Part shown: piece after piece, positions 36,962 through 44,974 of the stretch
Position numbering within the stretch: the stretch's first letter is position 1
How the letters are laid out: every line of letters starts with the position of its first letter
DNA from: JAPOVO01 sp026708165
Lineage (GTDB): Bacteria > Chloroflexota > UBA11872 > VXNJ01
Assembly: GCA_965208775.1 (NCBI GenBank)
Contig: OZ242360.1
Coordinates: 2,046,001 to 2,110,000, forward strand
Direction: 5' to 3'
Length of the DNA: 64,000 nt
Translations under genes and position numbers: made by a program
The notes under the pieces: generated by a model
Seen by the model: only the letters and a program-made list of their open reading frames with translations
What the model was told of the DNA's origin: nothing
Database searches by the model: none

Positions 36962-37128
36962 CGCTTGGATATCAACTTCGGCGTCCAGGTGCTTCGCGAC
37001 GAAAGATGGTTTTCAGTTGAGTGCCGCTGCCCAATTCAGAGGGCCACAGTCGAGAGTGCCATTGGCGCCAGTATTCGCACCACAGTCTAGCTCGCAGCGA
37101 ACGTCGTCGACACCAGGGCCGCCGAGTT
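36962..37128 (-). pseudogene. Upstream remnant of the ankyrin gene
   Basis: In the same frame as the ankyrin ORF, this stretch encodes VDDVRCELDCGANTGANG, LDCGPLNWAAALN, a TGA stop (37013-37015), then KPSFVAKHLDAEVDIQA leading into the ORF. GANTGAN and PLNWAA are recognisable ankyrin pieces. The reading stops making sense at 37128, exactly where the second copy of the 24-nt repeat begins. The gene has thus lost its 5' end and carries a nonsense codon. Confidence 0.7.
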
Positions 37129-37152
37129 GGGGCCGAATCTGTGCGTCAGCGG
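37129..37152 (+). repeat. 24-nt direct repeat, copy 2 (abuts MoaD-like gene)
   Basis: This is identical to 36077-36100 and lies 1052 nt from it, in the same orientation. It overlaps the last codons and stop of the MoaD-like gene (37146-37152) and marks the 5' boundary of the ankyrin remnant. It looks like the footprint of a duplication or insertion event. Confidence 0.85.
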
Positions 37153-37430
37153 CAGTTCCGGCTCGACCCTCCCGAGGTGGCCAGGATGAAGTAGACCTTG
37201 CTGTCGGCGCGGACGCGTGTGCTCAGTCGTCCGCGCTCCAGCGTGTCGCCGTCGATCGACAGGGCGAGGCCGGGGCGCAGGCGGCCGTCATTGACGAGCC
37301 GCGCCTTGACTCCCGGATGCGACTCGTCGATGGCATCGATCAGATCCCCGACCGTTTCGCCTGCGACCGCAACAACCCGCTCGCCGCTGGTCAACCTGCG
37401 CAGCGCGGCGGGTATGTATACGTCGGCCAC
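37146..37430 (-). CDS. MoaD/ThiS-like sulfur-carrier protein
   Basis: 94-residue beta-grasp protein (MADVYIPAALRRLTSG...). Family members end in Gly-Gly, which is adenylated and thiocarboxylated for molybdopterin or thiamin synthesis. Here the sequence reads FILATSGG followed by six extra residues, SSRNCR. The end of that extension lies within the second 24-nt repeat, so the normal stop may have been lost in a rearrangement. It is the fourth gene of a molybdenum-hydroxylase operon, 10 nt after the large subunit, which fits a role in cofactor supply. Confidence 0.78.
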   Translation of the reverse strand: MADVYIPAALRRLTSGERVVAVAGETVGDLIDAIDESHPGVKARLVNDGRLRPGLALSIDGDTLERGRLSTRVRADSKVYFILATSGGSSRNCR

Positions 37431-37440
37431 TACACGTCGG

Positions 37441-39735
37441 CTATGACGCGGCGTTTTCGGCTATGGCCTTCTGGACCCTGGGCGGCGACATCGGCAAGTC
37501 GCGCATTCGAACGCCAACGGCGTCGTGGATAGCGTTGGCTATCGCTGCCGGCGGGGGCGCTATGGATACTTCGCCGACGCCGCGCACGCCGTAGGGATGT
37601 CCGGGATTGGGCACCTCGGTGATGATCGTGTCGATCATGGGGAGGTCGAGCGAAGTCGGCATCCTATAGTCGAGCAGGCTTGCGTTGCGGAGCCGCCCTT
37701 CGGAGTCGTAGAAGTACTCCTCGTTCAGCGCCCAGCCGATTCCCTGCACGATCCCGCCTTGTAGCTGTCCCTCGACGTACGGCGGGTAGATGGCGATGCC
37801 CGCGTCCTGCGTACCGGTGTAACGGAGCACCTGCACCTTGCCGGTCTCAGTGTCCACTTCCACATCAGCGGCCTGCACGCTGAACGAATTGCCGGCGCGC
37901 GACGGCGAGACCGTGGCCGTTCCGAGGATCCCATACTCCTCTTTTTCCAGCATTGCGGCGGCTTCCTTGAAGGTGGCCGTCTGTCCGTTGGTCGAAAACA
38001 CGGCGTCGTCGTATTCGACTTCGCCCGGATCCACTTCCCATATATCGGCCATGCCGTCGGTCATCTGCCGGACGATGTCGCGCGCCGCCTCGTAGGCCGC
38101 GTAGCCAGTTGCGTAGGTGACGCGGCTGCCTCCCGTCACGCCTGTGAAGTTGATCGAATCGGTGTCCGGGACTATCGGGTTGATGTCTTCGATCGGTATT
38201 CCCAGCACCTCGGCCATCTGCATCGCGACCGACGTGCGAGTTCCGCCTATATCCACCGAGCCTTCGAGCAATGTCACGGTGCCATCCGGGTTGACCCGGC
38301 CTTGTGCGCTCGATTGGCCACCGCCGTTCATCCAGTAGCCAGAGGCGAGTCCCCGACCGCGCTTCAGGTGCGGTTCCTCGGGTTGTTCCAGCGGGGTTTG
38401 CCAGTGGTCGGAGTTCTTAATGTTCTCCAGGCACTCGATGTTGCCGATCCGCAGGAATGGCGGTCCGTAGACCCTCAGATCGCCTTCCCTGGAGGCATTG
38501 AGCAGCCGGAACTCCATCGGGTCTATATCGAGCTTTTCGCAGAGCTCGTCGACGGCCGTCTCGACCGCGAACTCCGACATCGTCGCGCCGGGTGCGCGGT
38601 AGGCGTGGGAATGCGGCTTGTTGACGAGGACCTCGTAGCCGTCGATGCGGAAGTTCTTGAGGCTGTAAGGCCCGAGCGCGGTCATAACGCCTGCGCCCAG
38701 CGGCGATCCGGGGACGCCGCCAGCCTCGAAGTAGAGCGTGACGTGCACGGCGGTGATCTTTCCGTCGTTGCGAGCTCCGATCCTGACCTTCTCCCAAGTG
38801 CCCGGAGTGGGGCCGGTACCCTTGAGCACCTCGGCGCGGTCCATCGTCATCTTGACCGGGCGGCCTGTCTTTTGTGACAGGAGCGCGGCCAGAATCTCGA
38901 GGTAGACAGTCGTCTTGCCCCCGAATCCACCGCCTATCTCCATCGGCGTCACTTTGATCTTTGACACTGGTATATGCAGCAGATCGGATAGTTCCTGGCG
39001 GATGCCAAACTGCCCCTGCGAACTGCACCAGACTTCCAGCGATCCATCTTCATGCCAGCGCGCGGTGGCGTTGTGGGTCTCGATGTAGCCCTGGTGGACG
39101 GTCGCGGTGTTGTATTCGGCCTCGACGACCACGTCGGCCTGGGCGAACCCGGCCTCGAGGTCGCCTTCCTCGACGATGACGTGCGAAGTTACATTGCTCG
39201 GCTCGGTGTCGATCTCGCCTTCGGTGTCGGTGTAGATGTCGGGCAGAACGAGCGTTGCGCCGGGCGCGGTCGCTTGCTGACAGGTCATTACCGGCGGCAG
39301 CAGTTTGTATTCCACGTCGATCAGCCGCGCGGCCTGCTCGGCGATGTGCGGGTCGGTGGCCGCGACGGTGGCAATGGCATGGCCGTCGTACAGCACTTTC
39401 TCCCGCGCGAGCATGTTGTAGGCCTTGTAGTACGTGGCCTGCACGCCGCTCTCGTTTAACTCGGTCGTGCCTTCGCTCGGCTCCGGGAGATCCTTGTACG
39501 TCACCACGGCGTGAACGCCCGGGAGCGCCTCGGCTCGGGAAGTGTCGACTGAAACGATTTCCGCGTGCGCGTGCGGACTTCTTAGGACCTTGCCGTGCAG
39601 CATTCCGGGCAGCGCGATGTCCGCGCCGTAGGCCGCCCTTCCTGTCACCTTGTCGACGCCGTCGTGTCGGACGGGCCGCTTGCCGATAACCTTGAAGTCG
39701 CCGCTCTTTACCAGATCAAGTGATCGAGTCGTCAT
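37441..39735 (-). CDS. Xanthine dehydrogenase-family molybdopterin-binding subunit
   Basis: Catalytic large subunit (764 residues) of a CoxL/XdhA-type molybdenum hydroxylase. Seen are GKRPVRHDGVDKVTGRAAYGAD at the N-terminus, the molybdopterin loop GGGFGGKT, SHAYRAPGATMSEFA, and GVGEVSIAPPPAAIANA with the active-site Glu. The CO-dehydrogenase form I signature (AYxCSFR) is absent, so an aldehyde, purine or aromatic heterocycle is more likely than CO. AGAGG, inside the end of the preceding gene, serves as its ribosome-binding site. It works with the next two upstream subunits. Confidence 0.93.
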   Translation of the reverse strand: MTTRSLDLVKSGDFKVIGKRPVRHDGVDKVTGRAAYGADIALPGMLHGKVLRSPHAHAEIVSVDTSRAEALPGVHAVVTYKDLPEPSEGTTELNESGVQATYYKAYNMLAREKVLYDGHAIATVAATDPHIAEQAARLIDVEYKLLPPVMTCQQATAPGATLVLPDIYTDTEGEIDTEPSNVTSHVIVEEGDLEAGFAQADVVVEAEYNTATVHQGYIETHNATARWHEDGSLEVWCSSQGQFGIRQELSDLLHIPVSKIKVTPMEIGGGFGGKTTVYLEILAALLSQKTGRPVKMTMDRAEVLKGTGPTPGTWEKVRIGARNDGKITAVHVTLYFEAGGVPGSPLGAGVMTALGPYSLKNFRIDGYEVLVNKPHSHAYRAPGATMSEFAVETAVDELCEKLDIDPMEFRLLNASREGDLRVYGPPFLRIGNIECLENIKNSDHWQTPLEQPEEPHLKRGRGLASGYWMNGGGQSSAQGRVNPDGTVTLLEGSVDIGGTRTSVAMQMAEVLGIPIEDINPIVPDTDSINFTGVTGGSRVTYATGYAAYEAARDIVRQMTDGMADIWEVDPGEVEYDDAVFSTNGQTATFKEAAAMLEKEEYGILGTATVSPSRAGNSFSVQAADVEVDTETGKVQVLRYTGTQDAGIAIYPPYVEGQLQGGIVQGIGWALNEEYFYDSEGRLRNASLLDYRMPTSLDLPMIDTIITEVPNPGHPYGVRGVGEVSIAPPPAAIANAIHDAVGVRMRDLPMSPPRVQKAIAENAAS

Positions 39736-39738
39736 CTT

Positions 39739-40233
39739 CTAAGCCTCTCGCATTTGGGTGGCGGCGTCCTGCACTGCCCGCACGATCTTGTCGTAGCCGG
39801 TGCAGCGGCACAGGTTGCCCGCCAGCCATAGCCGTATGTCGTGCTCGGTCGGGTCGGGGTTCTGCTCCAATAACGCCAGACTGGATACGATGAACCCGGG
39901 TGTGCACACGCCGCACTGCAAGGCCGCATTCTCCAGGAATGCCGTCTGCAGCGGGTGCAAGCCTTCCGGCTGTGCAACCCCCTCTATCGTCGTTACCTCC
40001 GCTCCCTGCGCCTCGACCGCCAACACGCAGCAGGAGTTGACCAACACCCCGTCGACGATAACGTTGCACGCCCCGCAGTTGCCGTTGTTGCAACCTTCCT
40101 TGGCGCCGGTCAACAGCAATCTGTCTCTCAACACGTCCAGCAGACTGTCGCGCGGCTCGCACTGAAACGCTGTCTCGTCGCCGTTGATCGTCGCCGTCAC
40201 CAGCGTCGTGGTCGAGATCATCTCAGTGGCCAT
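39739..40233 (-). CDS. [2Fe-2S] subunit of molybdenum hydroxylase
   Basis: 164 residues with both clusters of the CoxS/XdhC type. The plant-ferredoxin-like N-domain has GCNNGNCGACNVIVDG and a later Cys in NSCCVLA. The helical domain has CGVCTPGFI and CRCTGY. It passes electrons from the molybdenum site to FAD. The ATG follows GGGAGG by 8 nt and overlaps the end of the FAD-subunit gene by 11 nt. Confidence 0.95.
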   Translation of the reverse strand: MATEMISTTTLVTATINGDETAFQCEPRDSLLDVLRDRLLLTGAKEGCNNGNCGACNVIVDGVLVNSCCVLAVEAQGAEVTTIEGVAQPEGLHPLQTAFLENAALQCGVCTPGFIVSSLALLEQNPDPTEHDIRLWLAGNLCRCTGYDKIVRAVQDAATQMREA

Positions 40234-41110
40234 TTACCCGGCCTCCCTTCGCGCGCGCGACCGCGCCTCGCAGCGCCCGCACCGTCAGTACGCTTGACAT
40301 GTGTTTTCTGTACTCAATTGTCCCCCGCATGTCGTCTATGGGTGTGGCCGCCTTACGGCTGGCCGCTCCCGCCAGCGCGTAGCTGGCCTCATCGGCTTCC
40401 TTGCCCGCCAATACCTCGCCGGCTTCTTCGACCAGCAACGGCACAGGCGCCACCGCGCCCACCGATACCCGCGCCGACTCGATAACGCCGCCGCCGTCCA
40501 GCTGCACGTGCGCGCCGGCTCCCACAACAGCGATGTCCATCTCGTTGCGCGGTATGAACCGCAGGTAGTGCGCGCCGCTGCCTTCGGCCTGCGCCGGAAA
40601 CGTCAACGACACCAGCAGCTCGCCCGCCCCCAGCACGTTGCGCCCAGGCCCCGTGCAGAAGTCCTCGGCCGCCACGCTCCGCCGCCCTTCAGGCCCGGCT
40701 ATGTTGCATACGGCCGAGTACACGATCAACGGCGGGATGCTGTCGCCCGCAGGCCCCGAGTTGCACAGGTTGCCGCCCACCGACGCACGGCCCTGTATGG
40801 CCGTGCCGCCTATCATCGATACCGCGTCGATCAGCCCGGGATACGTATCGACCACCCGCTCGTCTCCGTATATGCGGTAACACGGCGTCGCCGCTCCCAG
40901 AGTCATCGACCCGTCAGCCGCAAAGCTGATCTCCATCAGCTCCGGTATGCGCTTGGCGTCGACGACCACGTCGACGTCCCGCAGCCACTCTCTTATCTGC
41001 ACTATCAGGTCGGTCCCGCCGGCCAGCATGCGCGCCCGCTCGCCGTGCTCGGCCAGGATCGCCGCGGCCGCCTCGACCGATCCCGGCGCCGCGTATTTGA
41101 TCTGTCGCAC
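40223..41110 (-). CDS. FAD-binding subunit of molybdenum hydroxylase
   Basis: Medium subunit (CoxM-like) of 295 residues. The flavin motifs are LAGGTDLIVQ and GGTAIQGRASVGGNLCNSGPAGDS, with FIPRNEMDIAVVG and the C-terminal CO_deh_flav_C region following. The GTG at 41110 is chosen because GGAGG stands 5 nt before it; the frame is open to a TTG at 41131. It is the first gene of the four-gene operon FAD / Fe-S / Mo / MoaD-like. Confidence 0.94.
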   Translation of the reverse strand: MRQIKYAAPGSVEAAAAILAEHGERARMLAGGTDLIVQIREWLRDVDVVVDAKRIPELMEISFAADGSMTLGAATPCYRIYGDERVVDTYPGLIDAVSMIGGTAIQGRASVGGNLCNSGPAGDSIPPLIVYSAVCNIAGPEGRRSVAAEDFCTGPGRNVLGAGELLVSLTFPAQAEGSGAHYLRFIPRNEMDIAVVGAGAHVQLDGGGVIESARVSVGAVAPVPLLVEEAGEVLAGKEADEASYALAGAASRKAATPIDDMRGTIEYRKHMSSVLTVRALRGAVARAKGGRVNGH

Positions 41111-41152
41111 GCATGCCTCCGTTCTCAGCAAACCAAAACTATGCTCTCTGTC

Positions 41153-41389
41153 TCACTCGGCTAATAGTGTGACCGATTTATCCCAATATGCGCCAGTTGT
41201 TTGAAGGCGGTGTGGGGCGGTTCGCGAAGTGGCGCCACGGCGGCAAATGCGCGAGTTTTGGGGATGACGGACCGGGCAGCGACTCCTCGTTTTCATGAAT
41301 TTTTTGAAAATCACCCTGTGAACTTTGAAAATCGGGATGTTTGATGATGCGGCAAACGAGGTGTAAAGGGTGGCTGGCGTTTGCTTCAT
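41153..41389 (-). CDS. Small ORF upstream of Mo-hydroxylase operon, doubtful
   Basis: 78 codons starting at an ATG 6 nt after AAGGAG, with the stop 43 nt before the FAD-subunit gene. The protein is rich in Arg, Ser, Thr and Ile, and matches nothing I know. The strong initiation site favours translation, perhaps as a leader cistron, but the composition looks non-coding. An overlapping longer frame is no more convincing. Confidence 0.25.
   Translation of the reverse strand: MKQTPATLYTSFAASSNIPIFKVHRVIFKKFMKTRSRCPVRHPQNSRICRRGATSRTAPHRLQTTGAYWDKSVTLLAE
41303..41333. repeat. Decamer direct repeat with 21-nt period
   Basis: TTTGAAAATC occurs at 41303-41312 and again at 41324-41333, exactly two helical turns apart. 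This places both copies on one face of the DNA, as for a dimeric regulator's operator upstream of the Mo-hydroxylase operon. Confidence 0.4.
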
Positions 41390-41733
41390 GTCTGTTCTCC
41401 TTAGTTGTTTCTGACGACGCTATCAGCCGCCTGCGCCTTCGACTAGCAGGGAGATGGGGAAGTTCAATGTCGCCCGGTGCGGATGACGGTCTAGGCGATT
41501 GGCGGACTGCCTTTGCGGGGGCTGGGCGTGGATGGGTTTGGACTTGTCGGGCGGGGTAGTTCGGGAGGCTGACTTCCCGGCGGTCTAGGCATCCCTCGCA
41601 CCGGCTCGAAAACCTGGCCAGTTCCTGAGGTTCAATCAAACTTCAAATGGCATACACTGGATTCCCGCTGCTGCAAGAATTACGGGAAGGCCTGTTTGCG
41701 CGCGATTCTCTCGGACCTGAAAGGGGGACTCGA

Positions 41734-42651
41734 TTGAACGAGATACTGCCCAGAATTCGGGGGGCGATGCCTGCCTTGCTGACTCCCCTGACGCCGGACT
41801 TGAAGGTCGACCGCGAAGGGTTCGTCAGACTGGTCGACTACGTGCTGGAGGGGGGCGTTCACGGCATGGTGGTGCTCGGCAGCTCGGGCGAGTTTCAGTC
41901 AATCGACTGGGACCAGCGCTACGCGGCGGTATCGGCCGTGGTCAATGCTTCCGGGGGCAGAGTGCCGGTCATCGCCGGGGCGGGACTGCCCAATCTGAAG
42001 GCGACTATCGATCAAATCAAGGCGTCCGCCGACGCCGGGGCCGATTGCTGCCTGGTCACACCGCCGTATTATTTTCCGATCGGTCAGGACGCTATCGCGG
42101 CGTGGTTCGAGAAGCTGATAGAGGCGTCGCCGGTGCCGATCCTGTACTACCACTACCCGGCAATGACGAAGGTGTCGGTGGAGCCGGATACCCTGGTGCG
42201 ACTTCGCGACGCGGGGCTTGCCGGGATAAAGGACAGCGGCGCGCAGATCCTCTACCTGCAGCAGGTGCTCGCGCGGCTGGCGGACGATCCGGGCTTCAGA
42301 GTGACGATAGGCGGAGAGGCTTACTTCCTGGCCGCGCTGGTGCACGGCGCGGACGGGTCGATAGGCCCGCATCCGAACCTCGCGCCGGAGATCAACGTGG
42401 GGCTGTTCGAGGCGTTCGAGGCGGGCGATATGGAGACCGCGGCGGAAATGCAGCGCCTCGCCGCGGCGCTCGCGGGGGCAATGCAGGAGGGCGGGGGCAG
42501 CCCGCTGGCAAGGGCCAAGGCGGTGCTCGAAAAGCTGGGAATCTGCGACCGAACGATGGCTCCGCCGATGGCCACCCTAACGGATGCGGAAGCGGACGAG
42601 GTCTGGTCTAGGATCAAGGGCCTCATCAGAACTCCGGCACCCGTCGGCTGA
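41734..42651 (+). CDS. DapA/N-acetylneuraminate lyase-family aldolase
   Basis: Class I aldolase of the dihydrodipicolinate-synthase family, 305 residues. Seen are ALLTPLTPDLKVD, VVLGSSGEFQSID (GxxGE), YYHYPAMTKVSV (the Tyr-containing strand) and GLAGIKDSGA with the Schiff-base Lys. The TTG at 41734 has AAGGGGGA 6 nt upstream and gives a family-like N-terminus; the frame extends to 41647 without homology. A true DapA is unlikely given the divergent active-site loop, so a 2-keto-3-deoxy sugar acid or related aldolase is favoured. Confidence 0.87.
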   Translation: MNEILPRIRGAMPALLTPLTPDLKVDREGFVRLVDYVLEGGVHGMVVLGSSGEFQSIDWDQRYAAVSAVVNASGGRVPVIAGAGLPNLKATIDQIKASADAGADCCLVTPPYYFPIGQDAIAAWFEKLIEASPVPILYYHYPAMTKVSVEPDTLVRLRDAGLAGIKDSGAQILYLQQVLARLADDPGFRVTIGGEAYFLAALVHGADGSIGPHPNLAPEINVGLFEAFEAGDMETAAEMQRLAAALAGAMQEGGGSPLARAKAVLEKLGICDRTMAPPMATLTDAEADEVWSRIKGLIRTPAPVG

Positions 42652-42741
42652 CGGAAACGTAGGGCCACGTTTTGCTGCGGCGTATGGCGGGGGCGGACCT
42701 GCTGAGCATTGACACTGTCGCCGTCGCGGAGGGGATTGGAG

Positions 42742-44937
42742 TTAGGTGGGTGGGGGGACTTTGTAGATGACGGCGCCGGGGGCCTGGAAGGCTATGGGGA
42801 GGAAGGAGAGCCGGTCGAAGACGAGGCGGCCGTATTTGTCGCGTTCGAGGGAGCCGACGAAAACGTAATCGACCCGGTGGGTGTGGAGGAGGTCCAGGGC
42901 CTCTTCGGTGGAGGCAGTCGAATAGATGCGGTCGATGGCTTCGACGCGCTCGGCTACGAGCGGATCGGTGTTGCGCCAGAGCTGCTCGTGCTGGACCCAT
43001 CCGACGAGAGTGGGGATGCCGGTCCAGGACGATATCCGGCCGTAGGTGGTGTATGGCTCACCCGGCGCTTCCAGGACCGTTTCGTGCGATGCGACATTCG
43101 CTTGAATCCATTGGGCGGCATCCACGTCGGAGGCGAAGACGCCGGGCGCGAAGGCCAGTCCGTCGAGCGTGACGTGATCGAAGAACTGGGTCTTGATCTT
43201 CCCGGCGATGGCGGTATACGCCATGGACGTTGTCACCAGACACGCGAGTATCGAAGCAAATCCGGCCGTTAGAAGTATCCGCCGGACCGTGGGCAGACGG
43301 GCGGTCTCGGTTGCTATCCAGTAGATGGCCGCGCCGCAGGCGGCGCCGATGATGGGCCAGACCTGATAGTAGAGCTTGAAGACGGTGTTCATGCGGGTGT
43401 TGGGGGGTCCGAAGAAGTCCTTGACGTGAACGACCTCGGGAATCGCGGCCAGCCCGAATCCGCCGAATAACAGGACGGAGACGGCGCCGAGTCCGAGACC
43501 GTCGCGGCTTCTTGTGGCCGTGGCGAGCGCGGCCAGGACAAGCACGGAGCACAGGGCGAATACGGCTACCCGGTCGAGGAGCAGCCACGCCACGCCGACT
43601 GCCAGAAGGCCGCAGGCGAAGAGGATTAGTGGGACGGGGGGAGCAGCCCTGAACCGATACGTGAAATAGACGATTGCGACCAGCACCCACAGGCCGAAGA
43701 TCGTCAGAAACTGGGTGATGCCGGAACGAATATCCACGATGCCGATGCCGCTGGCGAAAGGCTCGAACTGGAGGTGGAACGGCAGGAATGCGATTACGGA
43801 CGCCAAGGCGGCCACCCCCAGGGCCGCGATCAAGGAGAGGCCCGTTTGCAGTCCTCGATTGGGATTGAACCAGAGCAGTCCGACCGCGGCGGCGATGAGG
43901 GTGAGTACGAAGAAGCTGGGGAAGTCCCAGGAATTGATGACGTATAGCGATCCGAGCACCCATCCCGTGATCGCCGCGATGACCAGGTCTCTAGGCTTGA
44001 GCCGCGAGAGGCGGGACCAATTTACGAACCACGAGACTGCGAGAGAGGTTGCCAGCAGGGTGAACGGGAGGGCCATCACGTGAGGGTGGAGGTCGCCGAG
44101 GATAAACGAGAAGACCGGGAACTCGTTGATGGTGTAGTCGACGACCTTACCGTCGACGCTGGACTGGATTACGCGCGTGGCGTCCCAACCCAGGCCCCTC
44201 CAGAAGCTGAGCGCCTGGGGATCGCCGATGATGTGGAAGACGTAGAGATTTCCGGCCAACATGACGATCGCGGCGGTAAGCACTCCGGTCCCGTACTTTG
44301 CGAGCCTTCCGGCGAGCGGTCGAATCAGGCCTACGAGGTCGTATCCGAGCGATGCGACTCCGGCGAACGCGAGAGCCAAGTAAGTGCCGAGGGCGAGATT
44401 GAATCCGACGGCTGATTTGACACCCGAAGCCCAGGTGAAGGCGCTCGCCACGACGTATCCGAAGTAGTAATAGTTGATGCCGTGTCCGGCGAACCAGGGA
44501 TCGTTGGGCGGAAAAGTGGGGCTGAGAATGATGCCGTTCATGAGTGCGAAGTCCATCGGCTTCTCAGTACCCCATATTTCGGGGTTTCTCGACCGGTAGA
44601 CGGCGTAGCCCAGGAAGACGACCGCGAATATCACCTCGGTCGCGGCGATCCGGCGCCAGGTTGGGTACTTCAAGTGACGGAGCCGGGGAATCGCGTAGCG
44701 GGCAGCGACTGAAATCGCGGCCAACCCGAAGAGAAGTCCGATATGGAATCCGCGGTCGTTGGTGAACGGGCCGACAAATAGAAGCAGCCAGCCGACATAT
44801 GCGACCAGCAGGACGCCGATAGGCTTGGCGAGGAACGCGCCGCGCGACGGCAGGTTGCCAAATGCAAGCGCAGCGAGCGGGAGTCCCGCCAGACTGGCCG
44901 GAACGAGAAGCGCGGTCCAGACTATGGCGTCTAGCAA
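42742..44937 (-). CDS. DUF2298 (Chlor_Arch_YYY) polytopic membrane protein
   Basis: 731 residues with more than ten membrane helices. The domain signature is clear: GTEKPMDFALMNGIILSPTFPPNDPW in pieces, GHGINYYYFGYV, FSFILGDLHPHVMALPF and NSWDFPSFF. The last third has AADVDAAQWIQANV-like and ETVLEAPGEPYTTYGRISSWTGIPTLVGWVQHE segments shared with membrane glycosyltransferases of the GT-C fold. Known mainly from Chloroflexota and Archaea. It is followed by two glycosyltransferase genes in the same direction, so it probably transfers lipid-linked sugars outside the cell. The start is TTG. Confidence 0.9.
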   Translation of the reverse strand: MLDAIVWTALLVPASLAGLPLAALAFGNLPSRGAFLAKPIGVLLVAYVGWLLLFVGPFTNDRGFHIGLLFGLAAISVAARYAIPRLRHLKYPTWRRIAATEVIFAVVFLGYAVYRSRNPEIWGTEKPMDFALMNGIILSPTFPPNDPWFAGHGINYYYFGYVVASAFTWASGVKSAVGFNLALGTYLALAFAGVASLGYDLVGLIRPLAGRLAKYGTGVLTAAIVMLAGNLYVFHIIGDPQALSFWRGLGWDATRVIQSSVDGKVVDYTINEFPVFSFILGDLHPHVMALPFTLLATSLAVSWFVNWSRLSRLKPRDLVIAAITGWVLGSLYVINSWDFPSFFVLTLIAAAVGLLWFNPNRGLQTGLSLIAALGVAALASVIAFLPFHLQFEPFASGIGIVDIRSGITQFLTIFGLWVLVAIVYFTYRFRAAPPVPLILFACGLLAVGVAWLLLDRVAVFALCSVLVLAALATATRSRDGLGLGAVSVLLFGGFGLAAIPEVVHVKDFFGPPNTRMNTVFKLYYQVWPIIGAACGAAIYWIATETARLPTVRRILLTAGFASILACLVTTSMAYTAIAGKIKTQFFDHVTLDGLAFAPGVFASDVDAAQWIQANVASHETVLEAPGEPYTTYGRISSWTGIPTLVGWVQHEQLWRNTDPLVAERVEAIDRIYSTASTEEALDLLHTHRVDYVFVGSLERDKYGRLVFDRLSFLPIAFQAPGAVIYKVPPPT

Positions 44938-44974
44938 GTTGGACCCATTTCGGCGTTTCCGGTCAACGGACCGC

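Larger units (their letters stand above)
41111..41733. other. Long intergenic region between divergent Mo-hydroxylase and aldolase genes
   Basis: 623 nt, unusually long for this window. It contains a 21-nt-spaced direct repeat (41303-41333), a short minus-strand ORF with a good ribosome-binding site (41153-41389), and an AT-rich patch at 41281-41345. No RNA fold or mobile-element ends could be established by eye. Confidence 0.5.

Noticed and set aside
37013..37015. TGA in the ankyrin remnant as a second selenocysteine codon
   Set aside because: Ankyrin repeats have no redox Cys at this position and no hairpin with suitable spacing follows; a nonsense mutation is simpler.
41178..41639. 153-codon minus-strand ORF in the long intergenic region
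   Set aside because: Composition is not protein-like, no ribosome-binding site is present, and it overlaps a shorter ORF with a better start.
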